From Brevundimonas terrae (GTDB taxonomy: Bacteria > Pseudomonadota > Alphaproteobacteria > Caulobacterales > Caulobacteraceae): a DNA stretch of 64,000 nucleotides. The position numbers and the translations under genes are program-made. Shown here in pieces: positions 42,981 to 51,987 of this stretch (position 1 is its first letter; the number at the start of each line of letters is the position of its first letter). The notes beneath the pieces were generated by a model. It saw nothing but the letters and a program-made list of their open reading frames with translations, was not told the DNA's origin and did no database searches. The DNA is taken from NCBI RefSeq assembly GCF_011761985.1, contig NZ_JAASQT010000002.1, forward strand, positions 682,001-746,000. Direction: 5' to 3'.

Positions 42981-45542
42981 TTAGTCGAAGCCCTCTGGAT
43001 CATCACCGAGTGTGGACAGATCAGGACTTTCGAGCATGGCCTTGATCCGGCGTGCAATCGCGGCCTCGTCCTGACCCGGTTGGGCATAGACGTTGATGAC
43101 TACCTGACCGATCGATGGCCTTGTCTGGTTCTGACTGGCGACCGACTGAACCGGCGGTGCAATGCGCGGGCCGTTATCGAACGACATCGATGGCGATGCA
43201 CCGGCCCCAACGGCAAGGGCGGCGGTCATGCCGGCACCGACACGCGCTACGGCGCTGACGGCACTGCCGCTGGAACGGTTCAGGCCCTGGGCCAGACCCG
43301 CCACAGTTTCATCGCCCAGTCCGGCGAAGACACGGCTGGGCGATCTGATGCCCAGCTTGTTCTTCAGGCCGGTGACCAGTTTGCCGCCTAGATTAGCGAT
43401 CGTTGAAAGCACGTTGGGCAGCCCGCCCATCAGGCCGTTGATCAGGCCTTTGATCAAATCGCCACCGATGGATTTGAACCGCTCGCCCAGACCCGACAGG
43501 GCGGGCCAGACCTTCTGGAAGGCCTGTATCAAGATGCCGACCGGCGAGAAGTTCATGAAGACGAAGATCAGGGCCTGAATGGCCGCGCTGCCGATCTCTT
43601 TGATCTTGGTCCAGACACCGGCGAACCAAGGGCCAATCGTGCCCCAGTTTTTATAGATCAGGAACACGCCACCTGCGAGCAGGGCGACAGCGGCCACAAT
43701 GGCCAGAACGATCCATGTCATAGGGTTGGCCAGCAAGGCGGCTGTCCATGCCCATGTGGTACCGATCATGCCGGTCAGGCCCGCGATAACAGGGGCGAAC
43801 AGGGCGCTGGATCCAGCCAGCGCGAACTGGAGGAGGGCAAATGGGCCAAGCACGGCGGCGACGGCCAGTGCCAGACCGCCAAAGATCAGAAGAGCGCCAG
43901 CCACAATGGCGAGCAGGGTGCCGGCAACCTTGATGACATTGGGATGGGCGTCGGCAAAATTGGTGAAGCGTTCAGAGGCATCGCGAACCTGAATTGCCAC
44001 TTCGCGGATGACGGGCAGGAAGTTTGTGCCCGCCGTAATAGCCACGCCCTTAATGCCTTCCTTGGCTTGATCCATGGCCCCTTTTGTACCGGACATGCGG
44101 TTGGCGAACTCGACGGCCATCGAGCCTGAGGTCTTGCTACTGTCGGCCACGGCATCAAGATTGGTTTTGAGAACGTCCAGCTGTGACAACATGGGCGCGA
44201 TAGCCGCCACGGATTCAGAACCGAACAGCTGTGTCAGGGTTGATGCCTGCTCATCCGCAGACAGTTTGCTGACCCGCTCAAGGACATCGACAATGGTGCC
44301 TCCGGCATCGGCCTGCATGGCCTTGGCTACGGCACCGGCTTCCAGTCCCAGCGCCTTGTAGGCAGTTACCTGTGCCTTGGTGGCGGCCTTGCCCTTGGTC
44401 AGGGCCAGCATGGTGTTCTTGATGCCGGTAGCGGCAACTTCTTCGGCCACACCCATGCCAACAATCGTTGCCCCGAGCGCTGCCGTTTCGCGAGCGGCCA
44501 AGCCGGCCACACCACCCAGAGGGCCGACGCGCGTAACAACATCGGAAATGGCCAAGGCCGTGGCGTTGCCGTTATCACCCAGATAGTTGATTTCGTCGGC
44601 CAGACCACGCACGGCATCCTGGTTCATGCCAAAGGCCGTGCGCCATGTGGCCATTTTCTGACCGGCATCCTCGGCTGTGGTTCCGAAAGCTACGCCCATC
44701 TGGCCGGCATCCTGAGCGAAGCCTTTCAGCTCCGCGCGGGGGATTTTGGCCTGACCCGCAGCAGCTACAATTTGTGAAACACCTTCTGCTGGCAGGGCCA
44801 GATCACGCGATAATTGCAGAACATCACGGTTCATCTGCCGGAACTGAAGGGGTGTTTCGAAGTCCACCACCTTTTTGACGTCCAGCATGGCGTCCTGAAA
44901 ATTGATCGCCGCTCCGGACGCCGCGACAAGAGGCGCTGCCGCGGCCATGCCCGCGCCGATCGAAGATGCACCCGCTCCTGCAGCTGTGCCTGCAAAGGAC
45001 TGGATGTTGTCATAACGGGTTCGCGCGCCTGCCATTTGAGCTTTGCGCTGGTTCAGAACTTCAAGCTTCTTGCGCTGGGCCTCCATCGCGTCGGTGGCAG
45101 ATCGTGTTTCCCGGGCAAGTTTAGCTTCTGATCCACTGAGGTTTTTGGTCGATAGACCGGCAGCGGATAGCTTGCTCCGCAAATCCTGAAGCGTTCGAAC
45201 CTGAGATTGTTCAGCTTGCTGAAGCTGATTGACCTTATGTCGGGCTATTTCCAATGCGCGACTGAGCTGTTTGGTCGGACTGCCTGCAGCGGCATGTGCC
45301 TTTGCCAGTCTCGCTGCCTCTGTGCGGGCGGACGTTAATGCCTCTCGTGTCTCGCCTAGCTTGCCATTCAGCTTGCGATAATCAGCAATGTTCGAGGCTG
45401 ATTTTCTGAGGTCATTAACGCGTTCGCGCGCGGCGCGCAGGGCCTTGGATGTCGCGTCAGTATCGTTGCGCACGCCCTTTAGGAACTTCGTGGCATTGCC
45501 CGTAGCGTTCAGGATCATTTGCAGGCGAAGATTACGCGACAT
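42981..45542 (-). CDS. Tail tape measure protein (P2 gpT-like)
   Basis: 853 residues. The N-terminal part is a long coiled coil. The TP901-type core has MAVEFANRMSGTKGAMDQAKEG, and a central block of hydrophobic segments (around residues 545-640) may insert into the membrane at DNA entry. The C-terminus has the GIRSPSRVFAGLGDETVAGLAQGLN motif. It sets the tail length and is chaperoned by E/E+E'. Confidence 0.93.
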   Translation of the reverse strand: MSRNLRLQMILNATGNATKFLKGVRNDTDATSKALRAARERVNDLRKSASNIADYRKLNGKLGETREALTSARTEAARLAKAHAAAGSPTKQLSRALEIARHKVNQLQQAEQSQVRTLQDLRSKLSAAGLSTKNLSGSEAKLARETRSATDAMEAQRKKLEVLNQRKAQMAGARTRYDNIQSFAGTAAGAGASSIGAGMAAAAPLVAASGAAINFQDAMLDVKKVVDFETPLQFRQMNRDVLQLSRDLALPAEGVSQIVAAAGQAKIPRAELKGFAQDAGQMGVAFGTTAEDAGQKMATWRTAFGMNQDAVRGLADEINYLGDNGNATALAISDVVTRVGPLGGVAGLAARETAALGATIVGMGVAEEVAATGIKNTMLALTKGKAATKAQVTAYKALGLEAGAVAKAMQADAGGTIVDVLERVSKLSADEQASTLTQLFGSESVAAIAPMLSQLDVLKTNLDAVADSSKTSGSMAVEFANRMSGTKGAMDQAKEGIKGVAITAGTNFLPVIREVAIQVRDASERFTNFADAHPNVIKVAGTLLAIVAGALLIFGGLALAVAAVLGPFALLQFALAGSSALFAPVIAGLTGMIGTTWAWTAALLANPMTWIVLAIVAAVALLAGGVFLIYKNWGTIGPWFAGVWTKIKEIGSAAIQALIFVFMNFSPVGILIQAFQKVWPALSGLGERFKSIGGDLIKGLINGLMGGLPNVLSTIANLGGKLVTGLKNKLGIRSPSRVFAGLGDETVAGLAQGLNRSSGSAVSAVARVGAGMTAALAVGAGASPSMSFDNGPRIAPPVQSVASQNQTRPSIGQVVINVYAQPGQDEAAIARRIKAMLESPDLSTLGDDPEGFD

Positions 45543-45550
45543 CGTAAGGC

Positions 45551-45706
45551 TTAGCGTCCCTTGGTTTTGTCTGAGGCGTGCATCTGTTTCCAGCGCTCGA
45601 CGGCCTGATCGCGGCAGTCGAGGATTTCGGAAACTGTCATCTCGGCCATTTCCGACAGCGGCCAGTGGAACACGGCAGCGATGTCGAAAAAGGCGTCATC
45701 GATCAT
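45551..45706 (-). CDS. GpE-type tail assembly protein E' (51 residues)
   Basis: A short gene beginning MIDDAFFDIAAVFHWPLSEM and ending in a helical Lys/Arg tail. It has the GpE family pattern (FHWPxSEM). Its ATG overlaps the E stop (ATGA). It is also reached by -1 frameshifting from E at a T6G slippery sequence, giving an E+E' fusion as in P2. It acts as a chaperone for the tape measure protein. Confidence 0.85.
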   Translation of the reverse strand: MIDDAFFDIAAVFHWPLSEMAEMTVSEILDCRDQAVERWKQMHASDKTKGR

Positions 45707-46029
45707 TCGAGGCCAGCTTCGACCTTCTGTTTCTTCTGCAACAAAAAAGCAGCGATCTCTCCGGCAATGGCGGTGCAGTCTTCACCTTCCATGTCGAGGA
45801 ATTCCTGAGCCGTGATGACCGGCGAGGAGATACGCGGCACCACCTTGGACGCCGCCACCAGATCGAGGTTGAGCAGATCGACCACCTTGGCTCCGCGCAG
45901 GGCACCGCCCTTGGGCTTGCGCAGGACGACAGCGTGAAAAACCTGATCGCCACGTTTCAACGGCGTATCCAGATCAACCGAGACGGTTTCGCGGGCATTG
46001 TTTTCAGTGACTTCGGCTTGATCGTTCAT
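45703..46029 (-). CDS. Phage tail assembly protein E
   Basis: 108 residues. The phage_E family region is VSVDLDTPLKRGDQVFHAVVLRKPKGGALRGAKVVDLLNLDL, ending in a helix. The 3' end contains the slippery heptamer T-TTT-TTG 38 bp before the stop. It is part of the FII-E-E'-T tail operon. Confidence 0.9.
   Translation of the reverse strand: MNDQAEVTENNARETVSVDLDTPLKRGDQVFHAVVLRKPKGGALRGAKVVDLLNLDLVAASKVVPRISSPVITAQEFLDMEGEDCTAIAGEIAAFLLQKKQKVEAGLE
45742..45748 (-). promoter_or_regulatory. -1 programmed ribosomal frameshift site (T6G) in gene E
   Basis: On the coding strand, GCT TTT TTG TTG contains the heptamer T-TTT-TTG in the correct frame. A -1 shift leads without a stop into the frame of E' (through its ATG). 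P2 uses the same T6G type of sequence for E+E'. Confidence 0.8.
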
Positions 46030-46070
46030 TGTAAAGGTTCGCTATATGGGGGAAGAGAAAGAAGGGGCGT

Positions 46071-46583
46071 TCAGGCGAAGCCGAGAATCCGGCGCTCTTC
46101 GGCCATGCGATCGACGCCGTGGACGATGAAGACCTTGTTCAGGACATCGATCTCGAACTCGACGCGGCCATTGCGAACCTGTTTGTAATAGGAACAGGTG
46201 GTCTTGTAGGTGACCTCGGTGTCGCCACCGACCTCGTCGCCGCCGGCATCAATGGCGTAGGTACGGCCACGAACGGTGATCTCGACAGCAACGTAGCGGC
46301 CCTCGGCAGCTTCCTGATAGGCACCGGTGAAACGCAGCTGGGTGGCGTCGATGGCATGTTCGGCAAAGGTGGCATTGAGGGCCGGGATTTCGCCGCCATA
46401 GGTGTGCTCGACTTCCAGAGCCTGAAGGCCGGTGAAGATTTTGACAGGGGCGATCATGCCACCGCCGCGCCAGTCCTCACCTTCCATTTCCAGAGGCGGA
46501 CGGGTGAAGGTTTTGCATTCACCCATAAAGCTTTCGCCGTTGCCGTGGACCACCATGTCCTTGAGTTTGGGTGGCAGGTTCAT
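46071..46583 (-). CDS. Major tail tube protein (P2 gpFII-like)
   Basis: 170 residues, family-typical from MNLPPKLKDMVVHGNGESFMGE through YTYKTTCSYYKQVRNGRVEFEIDVLNKVFIVHG (approximate reading). It polymerises into the inner tube of the contractile tail. It lies just downstream of the sheath gene. Confidence 0.93.
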   Translation of the reverse strand: MNLPPKLKDMVVHGNGESFMGECKTFTRPPLEMEGEDWRGGGMIAPVKIFTGLQALEVEHTYGGEIPALNATFAEHAIDATQLRFTGAYQEAAEGRYVAVEITVRGRTYAIDAGGDEVGGDTEVTYKTTCSYYKQVRNGRVEFEIDVLNKVFIVHGVDRMAEERRILGFA

Positions 46584-46646
46584 CGTAGCGTTTCCTAAAG
46601 AATATCAGTCTTCAATCTCGAAGACCTGAGAAAGAAGGTGATCTGA

Positions 46647-47831
46647 TCAAGCGGCGAGAGCGTTGAAGTCGGCGTAGAATTCGTCGGTGATCTGACTTTC
46701 GACCGACAGGTCTTCCAGCGGCGCGCAGGGCGTGAAGCGGTAGCCAATGCGCAGCTTGCCGTCTGCCAGCTGGTCCGGTGTGTTGGCGTCGGTCAGGAAG
46801 GCTTCGGCACCGATGATCTGCCCAGCAGACTTCAAGCGGCGGAACAGGGCGTTGATGCTTTCGACAATGTCGCGCGCCAGAGCTGGTGTCAGGTGGCGGT
46901 CGATATAGGGGAAGACGCCCTCGGCAATGGTGTCGCGCAATACCTGATTGGTGCGCACAGTGCTTTCAAAGGCAAAGCGGGTATCGGTGGCGCAGCCACG
47001 GTTGCCCCAGAACCGGAAGCCATCGCGACGGATCAGGCAGGTGATGTCGGCACCGTTCAACAGGCCGGCCTCGGTGTCCTCGTCCTGCAAGTCCCAGCTG
47101 ACCGGCGTATCCAGACCGACAACGCCATGAACCGGCACGTTGGAAATGGTCTTATGGAAGCCGATCTCCTGATCGATGCGGGCGCGAAGGCCCACGGCCA
47201 CGGCGGTGGCATAGGTCGGTTCGATCGCCTTGCTAACCGGATCGGCGGCGGTGAAGCTGCCAAAGATCAGGAACAGTTCGCGATGGGTGAAGTTGGCGCG
47301 GTAGGCAGTGGCGGCCGTCACGGTGCGGACGGGACCGGCCTCGTAATAGGCGACAGCATTCAGGCGAGAAGCCACAAGACCCAGCGCCTCGCCCACGGCC
47401 TGATCGGTTACGCCCGGTACAGCAAGAATACGAGGGCGCAGACCGGTGATGCTCTGGCTGTCCAGAAGGGCCTGCATACCGGTGCGTGAACCTGCGGCAC
47501 CGTCGCCGATGATGTTGGCGCGCAGACTGGTTGCGATATCCTCTTCGTTACCGCCTTCACCTTCGGCCACGCGAACGACGACGCCAACGGCATTGACCTG
47601 ATCGCCAATGGCGCGCAGCGATTTGGCAAGGGTGCCTTCTGCGCCTGCGGCCTGAATGGCGGCCCCGATGTCGGTGACGATGACGGGTGTATCCAGCGGG
47701 AAGACTTTGTCGTCAGCGGCAGAAGCCGTCGCAACCAGTCCCCAGATGGCTGTTGCAGCCACTTGAAGGGTGAGCGCGCCAGTCGTGACTTCGATGATTT
47801 TAACGCCATGACGGCGCGGGGCGAGGGCCAT
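46647..47831 (-). CDS. Tail sheath protein (P2 gpFI-like)
   Basis: 394 residues. The N-terminal HGVKIIEVTTGALTLQVAATAIWGLVATASAAD is the sheath signature. A conserved C-terminal domain has FWGNRGCATDTRFAFESTVRTNQVLRDTIAEG. It is the contractile outer tail layer. ATG 47831 lies 20 bp after the gpW-like stop, so no separate F promoter like that of P2 is possible here. Confidence 0.93.
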   Translation of the reverse strand: MALAPRRHGVKIIEVTTGALTLQVAATAIWGLVATASAADDKVFPLDTPVIVTDIGAAIQAAGAEGTLAKSLRAIGDQVNAVGVVVRVAEGEGGNEEDIATSLRANIIGDGAAGSRTGMQALLDSQSITGLRPRILAVPGVTDQAVGEALGLVASRLNAVAYYEAGPVRTVTAATAYRANFTHRELFLIFGSFTAADPVSKAIEPTYATAVAVGLRARIDQEIGFHKTISNVPVHGVVGLDTPVSWDLQDEDTEAGLLNGADITCLIRRDGFRFWGNRGCATDTRFAFESTVRTNQVLRDTIAEGVFPYIDRHLTPALARDIVESINALFRRLKSAGQIIGAEAFLTDANTPDQLADGKLRIGYRFTPCAPLEDLSVESQITDEFYADFNALAA

Positions 47832-47850
47832 GGGAGATGTCCTTGAAAGA

Positions 47851-48201
47851 TCAGATGAGGGAAAGGGGCAGGGACTGGATGATGCGTCGCGGACGGGGCA
47901 GGTCGGTGCGCACAAGATCCAGTTTCAGGCAGGCCGAATGGTCGTCGATTTCGAGACGAACGGATTTGATGCGGGCGCGGCGCGACCAGAGCATCAGAGA
48001 CATGGCTGTGGCTCCGTAGAGCTTGAGCCGTGTCTGTTCGTTCATCGGCTGATCGATCAGTTCGGGAATGTAGGAGCCATATTCGCGGCGCATGACGCGC
48101 GAACCGATGGGGGTGGTCAGGATGTCGGCCACCGACCGGCGGATATAGTCGTCGTCCAGTTCGGAGACGGCGCGCCCTGTCACAGGTGAAAGGCCGCTCA
48201 T
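47851..48201 (-). CDS. Baseplate wedge protein W (gp25-like)
   Basis: 116 residues of the GPW/gp25 family: DDDYIRRSVADILTTPIGSRVMRREYGSYIPELIDQP. It is part of the baseplate wedge. It overlaps V by 4 bp and is followed by the sheath gene, an order different from P2, where J follows W. Confidence 0.92.
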   Translation of the reverse strand: MSGLSPVTGRAVSELDDDYIRRSVADILTTPIGSRVMRREYGSYIPELIDQPMNEQTRLKLYGATAMSLMLWSRRARIKSVRLEIDDHSACLKLDLVRTDLPRPRRIIQSLPLSLI

Positions 48202-48776
48202 TGCGGGCCACCCGATACTGCCGATCCCGATGCTACGCCTGTATGTTTGTGGCTCTTCAAGCTCTTGCCGGCACCGATCACATCTTGTTGGCCGGTGAGT
48301 GTGCCTGTGCCGGTCAGATCGCCTTCAAGGCTGACATTGCCGGTGATGGTCACATCGGCCTCGATGGAAAGGCCATCAGGCACAACCAGCGCCGCCTTGC
48401 CGATGAGTTCAAAGCGCAGTTCGCTGGCATCAGGATCATAGGATAGAAGGCTGCCATCCTTGAAGCGGATGGCGACCTTTGCGCCCATAAATAGCGGGGC
48501 CATCTGCGATGATGGCAGGCTGCTGCTGATATAGGCGCGCTCGATGTCGCCTTCAGGACAGATGATAATAACTGGCTGGCCGACCGTGGGCGGGTTCCAG
48601 ATGGTGGTGTCACCGACGGACATGGACCAGTCGCACGGCGGTGTGAGGATATCGCCCAGCCGGACAATGGCCTTGCCCGCATCCAGATCGACGCTTTCAA
48701 CCACGCCGTCGCGAACCAGATCGGCTAGGGCACGATTGGTTTCAGCGGAGGTCGAGGTGCGGGGGTTTCGGGACAT
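48198..48776 (-). CDS. Baseplate assembly protein V (spike)
   Basis: 192 residues. An N-terminal OB-like domain (GVVESVDLDAGKAIVRLGDILTPPCDW) is followed by a beta-helical C-terminus (LSIEADVTITGNVSLEGDLTGTGTL) and a His-rich SHKHTGV end, as in P2 gpV. It forms the central membrane-piercing spike. A late-promoter dyad lies 57 bp upstream of its ATG and no clear Shine-Dalgarno is present. Confidence 0.92.
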   Translation of the reverse strand: MSRNPRTSTSAETNRALADLVRDGVVESVDLDAGKAIVRLGDILTPPCDWSMSVGDTTIWNPPTVGQPVIIICPEGDIERAYISSSLPSSQMAPLFMGAKVAIRFKDGSLLSYDPDASELRFELIGKAALVVPDGLSIEADVTITGNVSLEGDLTGTGTLTGQQDVIGAGKSLKSHKHTGVASGSAVSGGPQ

Positions 48777-48819
48777 GGGCCAAGGATGGCCCAGCGCCTG
48801 TCATCACTCCCGCGCGTGT

Positions 48820-48845
48820 TGTTGTCAGGTCCACCCGGCACAACA
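48820..48845. promoter_or_regulatory. Late-promoter dyad, copy 1 (before V)
   Basis: TGTTGT-N14-ACAACA, identical over all 26 bp to the copies at 52942 and 59839. The centre lies about 56.5 bp from the V start codon. P2 Ogr sites are dyads centred near -55, so this is a likely binding site of the Ogr-like protein. Confidence 0.8.
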
Positions 48846-48862
48846 AGAGCTGACGCTTTAAG

Positions 48863-49300
48863 CTATGCCCCGGTGGCCAAGAGTTCGGCGGGCAGGGTCG
48901 GCCAGACGATATCGGTCGGGAAGCCGTCCTGTTCAGGAACGTCGCGCAGATCCTGCACATACTGGTGAACCAGCAGATAGTCCTCGTCGGTCAGGGTGGT
49001 GGTGAGCTGTAGCGACAGCTCACCCCTGTGCCGTTCGATCAACCACTGGACCGCTGCGATATCGGCATCGCGTCGTTGACGGGCCAGAAGGGCCAGCTGC
49101 TCGATGTCAGGCCCTGCCGGTTCGGTCGTGACCGGATAGCCATCGGCATCGATATCGAGAACGCGGCCTTCGGAAAGCTCGCCCAGCAGGCGGGCGTGAT
49201 CGCCCATGCTGATCAGAACGATGTCCGAAGGCAGATCATGCGGCCACGAGGCGGGATCATAGAATGCGCGGGTTGAACCGCTAAATGCGAGTTGGGGCAT
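48863..49300 (-). CDS. Tail fibre assembly / tail assembly chaperone protein (gpG position)
   Basis: 145 residues. WLIERHRGELSLQLTTTLTDEDYLLVHQYVQDLRDVPEQDGFPTDIVWP resembles the tail assembly chaperones that follow fibre genes. It helps fold or attach the fibre encoded just upstream. It sits 26 bp downstream of H. Confidence 0.8.
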   Translation of the reverse strand: MPQLAFSGSTRAFYDPASWPHDLPSDIVLISMGDHARLLGELSEGRVLDIDADGYPVTTEPAGPDIEQLALLARQRRDADIAAVQWLIERHRGELSLQLTTTLTDEDYLLVHQYVQDLRDVPEQDGFPTDIVWPTLPAELLATGA

Positions 49301-49326
49301 GGTGTCAGACTCGTTGTCGGATTTTG

Positions 49327-51417
49327 TCAGGGAATAATGTCAGGCGGCACCACGCCGCCACCGCCACCGCCACCGCCACCGCCGGTGCTGTAAGCTGGAT
49401 TGGGGTTGCCCTTGGCCAGGCCGATGGCCATCCACTCGAAGCCCTGCATGGCAGGGGAGCTGTCATTGGCCTTGTTGGCGTAGAAGGTGATCCGGTCCAG
49501 CCACTTGCCGTGGACCTGCATGTACCAGTCGTATTGGACCACAGCCGACGGGTTGCGGGCATTGGCCAGCGCCACCAGACAACCGCCGCCAAAGGCCACT
49601 GGAAGGGTGGCGTGTTGCACACCTTCGGTCATGCTGGCGATGTTTACACCCCACTGGATGATCAAGTCGGTGCCGGGGATTTGGATATAGCCACTCGGCC
49701 CTATGGACTTGGCAAAAGACCAAAGACCGGCAGGCGTCATCGACCGGCTGGCATCGGTTCCGGCTTGGGTCTGGGCGTTGGTGGCCAGCAGGGCCAGACC
49801 GCGTACCGAGGTGGTGGCATTGGGCGCGGGCGGGATAGCGGCGATGGCGTTTGCGACATCAGTTGTGCTGGCAAGTTTGATCCACGGTCGCCAAACTCCG
49901 CCATTTCTACGTCTGGCCCAAATACCATCAACCTGAATTCCCATGGCTAACTGTGCAATGTTGTTGGCATCATAGGGGATACCCAGAACCTGCAACCAGT
50001 TGCTTACGGGGGTATTGGCAGTGGTCGAAATCGTCCTGCACGATTCAAATTCATTTAGCCCGATGTTGTCGGCATCATTGCTGGGAGCTACGCTAGGTGA
50101 CGCTGTAAACAGCCCCTTGGCCGAAATACGTTCAATCGTCGCATAGAGTGATGGATCGAAGTTTCCGCTGGTCCAATGTTCTACCCAAGGGCTGAAGCTT
50201 CCTGCCAGAAATGGCCGTGACCAGAACCGACCGCTTGATCGTCCGTGGTAGGTTTGTAAACCCGTATCGGTGCTTGGGTTGTAAACCAGCAGCGTGCCGC
50301 CATCATTGGCAATGGGGTAGCCATCAGCAGTCTGGGCATTCGCATTGGTGGCCTGACGATAGGCCCCCGGCACAAGTGTGTTGTTCGGCGTATTTACCGA
50401 TCCAAGCGAACCGCGCATCAGCAGCGAAGCGACTGCATCGGCTTTGTTTGACAAGGCCACGGCCAGCCCCGTGATCTTCTCCATACCCAATGCGGGAATG
50501 CGCCCAACAGCAAGCACACCTTGCTTGATGTCGTCGGCGTGGTGCTGGTGAGCCAGAGCAGCTTTTGAGGCCAGAGCATTGGCCAACCCACTGATCTTCT
50601 CCATGCCGAGCGCAGGGATTCGAGCAACGGCAAGCACACCTTGCGTGATGTCGTCGGCGTGGTGCTGGTGAGCCAGAGCAGCTTTATCGGCTAGCGCGTC
50701 AATCAGGCCTGTGATCTGAGCCATGGTGTGCGAGTGGACCGTGGCAGCCTTGCCTGCGAGGGCATTGGCCAGACCGGTGATCTTCTCCATACCCAGCGCC
50801 GGTATACGTCCAACATTGAAGATGCCCGAGGTGGTGTCTGAAGCGTCGTGTTTGTGGCCGATCAAGGCAAAACCAGACAGGGCCGCAAGCGCTCGCTTCA
50901 GCAGACGAGGTGTGATGTAGCGCCAGTTGTCGTTGCCGGCGTCGGCTTCGGCATCGGTGGCCACCTCGGTGATGCCGGCGATGGTTTCGCTGGCCGGTGG
51001 CAGGGTAAATCCGACAGGGCCGAACTGCACCTGTGTGGTCGACAGAGCCACCAGCTTGGCATCCACTGCCAGCAGCAACATAGCTGCGGCGGATTTTTCG
51101 ATGATGGTGGCAGTCTGGCTATAGACCGCAAACAGAACGCCGGTGGAGGTGTAGAGGCCAAAGGCCCTCATTGCATAGGCGTCGTTGCTTTCGTCACGGA
51201 TCGTGACGTGCAACGTGTCATCGGCCACCACATCGCCCGCCATGGTGTCGAGGCGTTTGCGTTCATTGGGCAAGGCCGTCAGAGCGGCCAGATTGCCGGT
51301 AACGTGCTGGGTAGAAACCCCGACACGCGACAACACAAAAGCATTGGTGCCAGTGTTCTGGGCATTGATCAGGGCCGCGCGCCCCGCATTGGTGATGGTG
51401 ATAGTGAACCCGGACAT
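49327..51417 (-). CDS. Tail fibre protein (P2 gpH-like)
   Basis: 696 residues. The N-terminal virion-binding domain reads FTITITNAGRAALINAQNTGTNAFVLSRVGVS and WRYITPRLLKRALA. Residues about 185-330 hold three to four repeats of the type IPALGMEKITGLANAL-xKA-xxHxH, followed by receptor-binding domains with GYIQIPGTDLIIQWG. It ends in a poly-Gly run of about ten residues encoded by a CCGCCA hexanucleotide repeat. Determines host recognition. Confidence 0.92.
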   Translation of the reverse strand: MSGFTITITNAGRAALINAQNTGTNAFVLSRVGVSTQHVTGNLAALTALPNERKRLDTMAGDVVADDTLHVTIRDESNDAYAMRAFGLYTSTGVLFAVYSQTATIIEKSAAAMLLLAVDAKLVALSTTQVQFGPVGFTLPPASETIAGITEVATDAEADAGNDNWRYITPRLLKRALAALSGFALIGHKHDASDTTSGIFNVGRIPALGMEKITGLANALAGKAATVHSHTMAQITGLIDALADKAALAHQHHADDITQGVLAVARIPALGMEKISGLANALASKAALAHQHHADDIKQGVLAVGRIPALGMEKITGLAVALSNKADAVASLLMRGSLGSVNTPNNTLVPGAYRQATNANAQTADGYPIANDGGTLLVYNPSTDTGLQTYHGRSSGRFWSRPFLAGSFSPWVEHWTSGNFDPSLYATIERISAKGLFTASPSVAPSNDADNIGLNEFESCRTISTTANTPVSNWLQVLGIPYDANNIAQLAMGIQVDGIWARRRNGGVWRPWIKLASTTDVANAIAAIPPAPNATTSVRGLALLATNAQTQAGTDASRSMTPAGLWSFAKSIGPSGYIQIPGTDLIIQWGVNIASMTEGVQHATLPVAFGGGCLVALANARNPSAVVQYDWYMQVHGKWLDRITFYANKANDSSPAMQGFEWMAIGLAKGNPNPAYSTGGGGGGGGGGVVPPDIIP
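49355..49384. repeat. Hexanucleotide repeat encoding poly-glycine in the fibre gene
   Basis: Four units of CCGCCA and one CCGCCG (plus strand) near the 3' end of the fibre gene. A change by whole units would alter only the Gly number and keep the frame. Confidence 0.8.
50461..50830. repeat. Internal repeats in the tail fibre gene
   Basis: Imperfect repeats of about 125 bp and 33-45 codons encode GLAxALxxKA-x-HxH-x-DI-x-GVLxVxRIPALGMEKI. The units at about 50474-50600 and 50600-50720 are nearly identical. The first, nearest the N-terminus, is the most divergent. They probably form a beta/coiled shaft and can change length by recombination. Confidence 0.75.
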
Positions 51418-51420
51418 GGG

Positions 51421-51987
51421 TCAGGCAGCCTCGGACAGTTGCAAACGGCGGTGGATGACGGGGCGGGCCGCTGCGATCAGGCCGATCCCGCCACTGGCCT
51501 GAAGCCCTTGGGTGACGGTGAACCATGATCGGGCGGGCTTGGTGCGGGCGACCTCTTCGATCACCTCTTCGATAAATTGTTGCGTGGCGGTCTGGCCGTC
51601 CTCGCTGGTGACCGTCAGCACCATGTCAAAGGTGTGCGGCTGCCCCGGAGGATCCATCTGCCACCATTCGCGCAGGGCGATCTGGCCGCCAAAGGCCTGA
51701 ACCACGGCGCGCACTGATGCCGCCGAACCTTTCCGTCGGTGCAGCTCGATCGAGTTGGCAATGAGGTTGCGTTTGATCCTGACGGACCATGACGGGTTCC
51801 AGCTGTCGACCGAACGGGTAAAGGCCAGCCATGGCAGGAAACGCGGCGGACAGGTCTCGACATTGACTAGATCGCGCAGGTCGACCGGCATCAGGTCCAG
51901 CCGGCGGCCCAAGGCCTCAAGCGCCCGTTCAAACTGGGTGGCATTAGGAGGCAGCAGCGAGGTGGTATCGGCGGCGCGCAAACTCAT
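51421..51987 (-). CDS. Phage tail protein I (baseplate wedge)
   Basis: 188 residues of the gpI family: LLPPNATQFERALEALGRRLDLMPVDLRDLVNVETCPPRFLPWLAFTRSVDSWNP, then FGGQIALREWW. It joins baseplate and fibre. The ATGA overlap with J supports coupled translation. Confidence 0.92.
   Translation of the reverse strand: MSLRAADTTSLLPPNATQFERALEALGRRLDLMPVDLRDLVNVETCPPRFLPWLAFTRSVDSWNPSWSVRIKRNLIANSIELHRRKGSAASVRAVVQAFGGQIALREWWQMDPPGQPHTFDMVLTVTSEDGQTATQQFIEEVIEEVARTKPARSWFTVTQGLQASGGIGLIAAARPVIHRRLQLSEAA

Noticed and set aside
49355..49384. Phase-variation tract in the fibre gene
   Set aside because: The unit is 6 bp, so changes keep the reading frame. It cannot act as an on/off switch.
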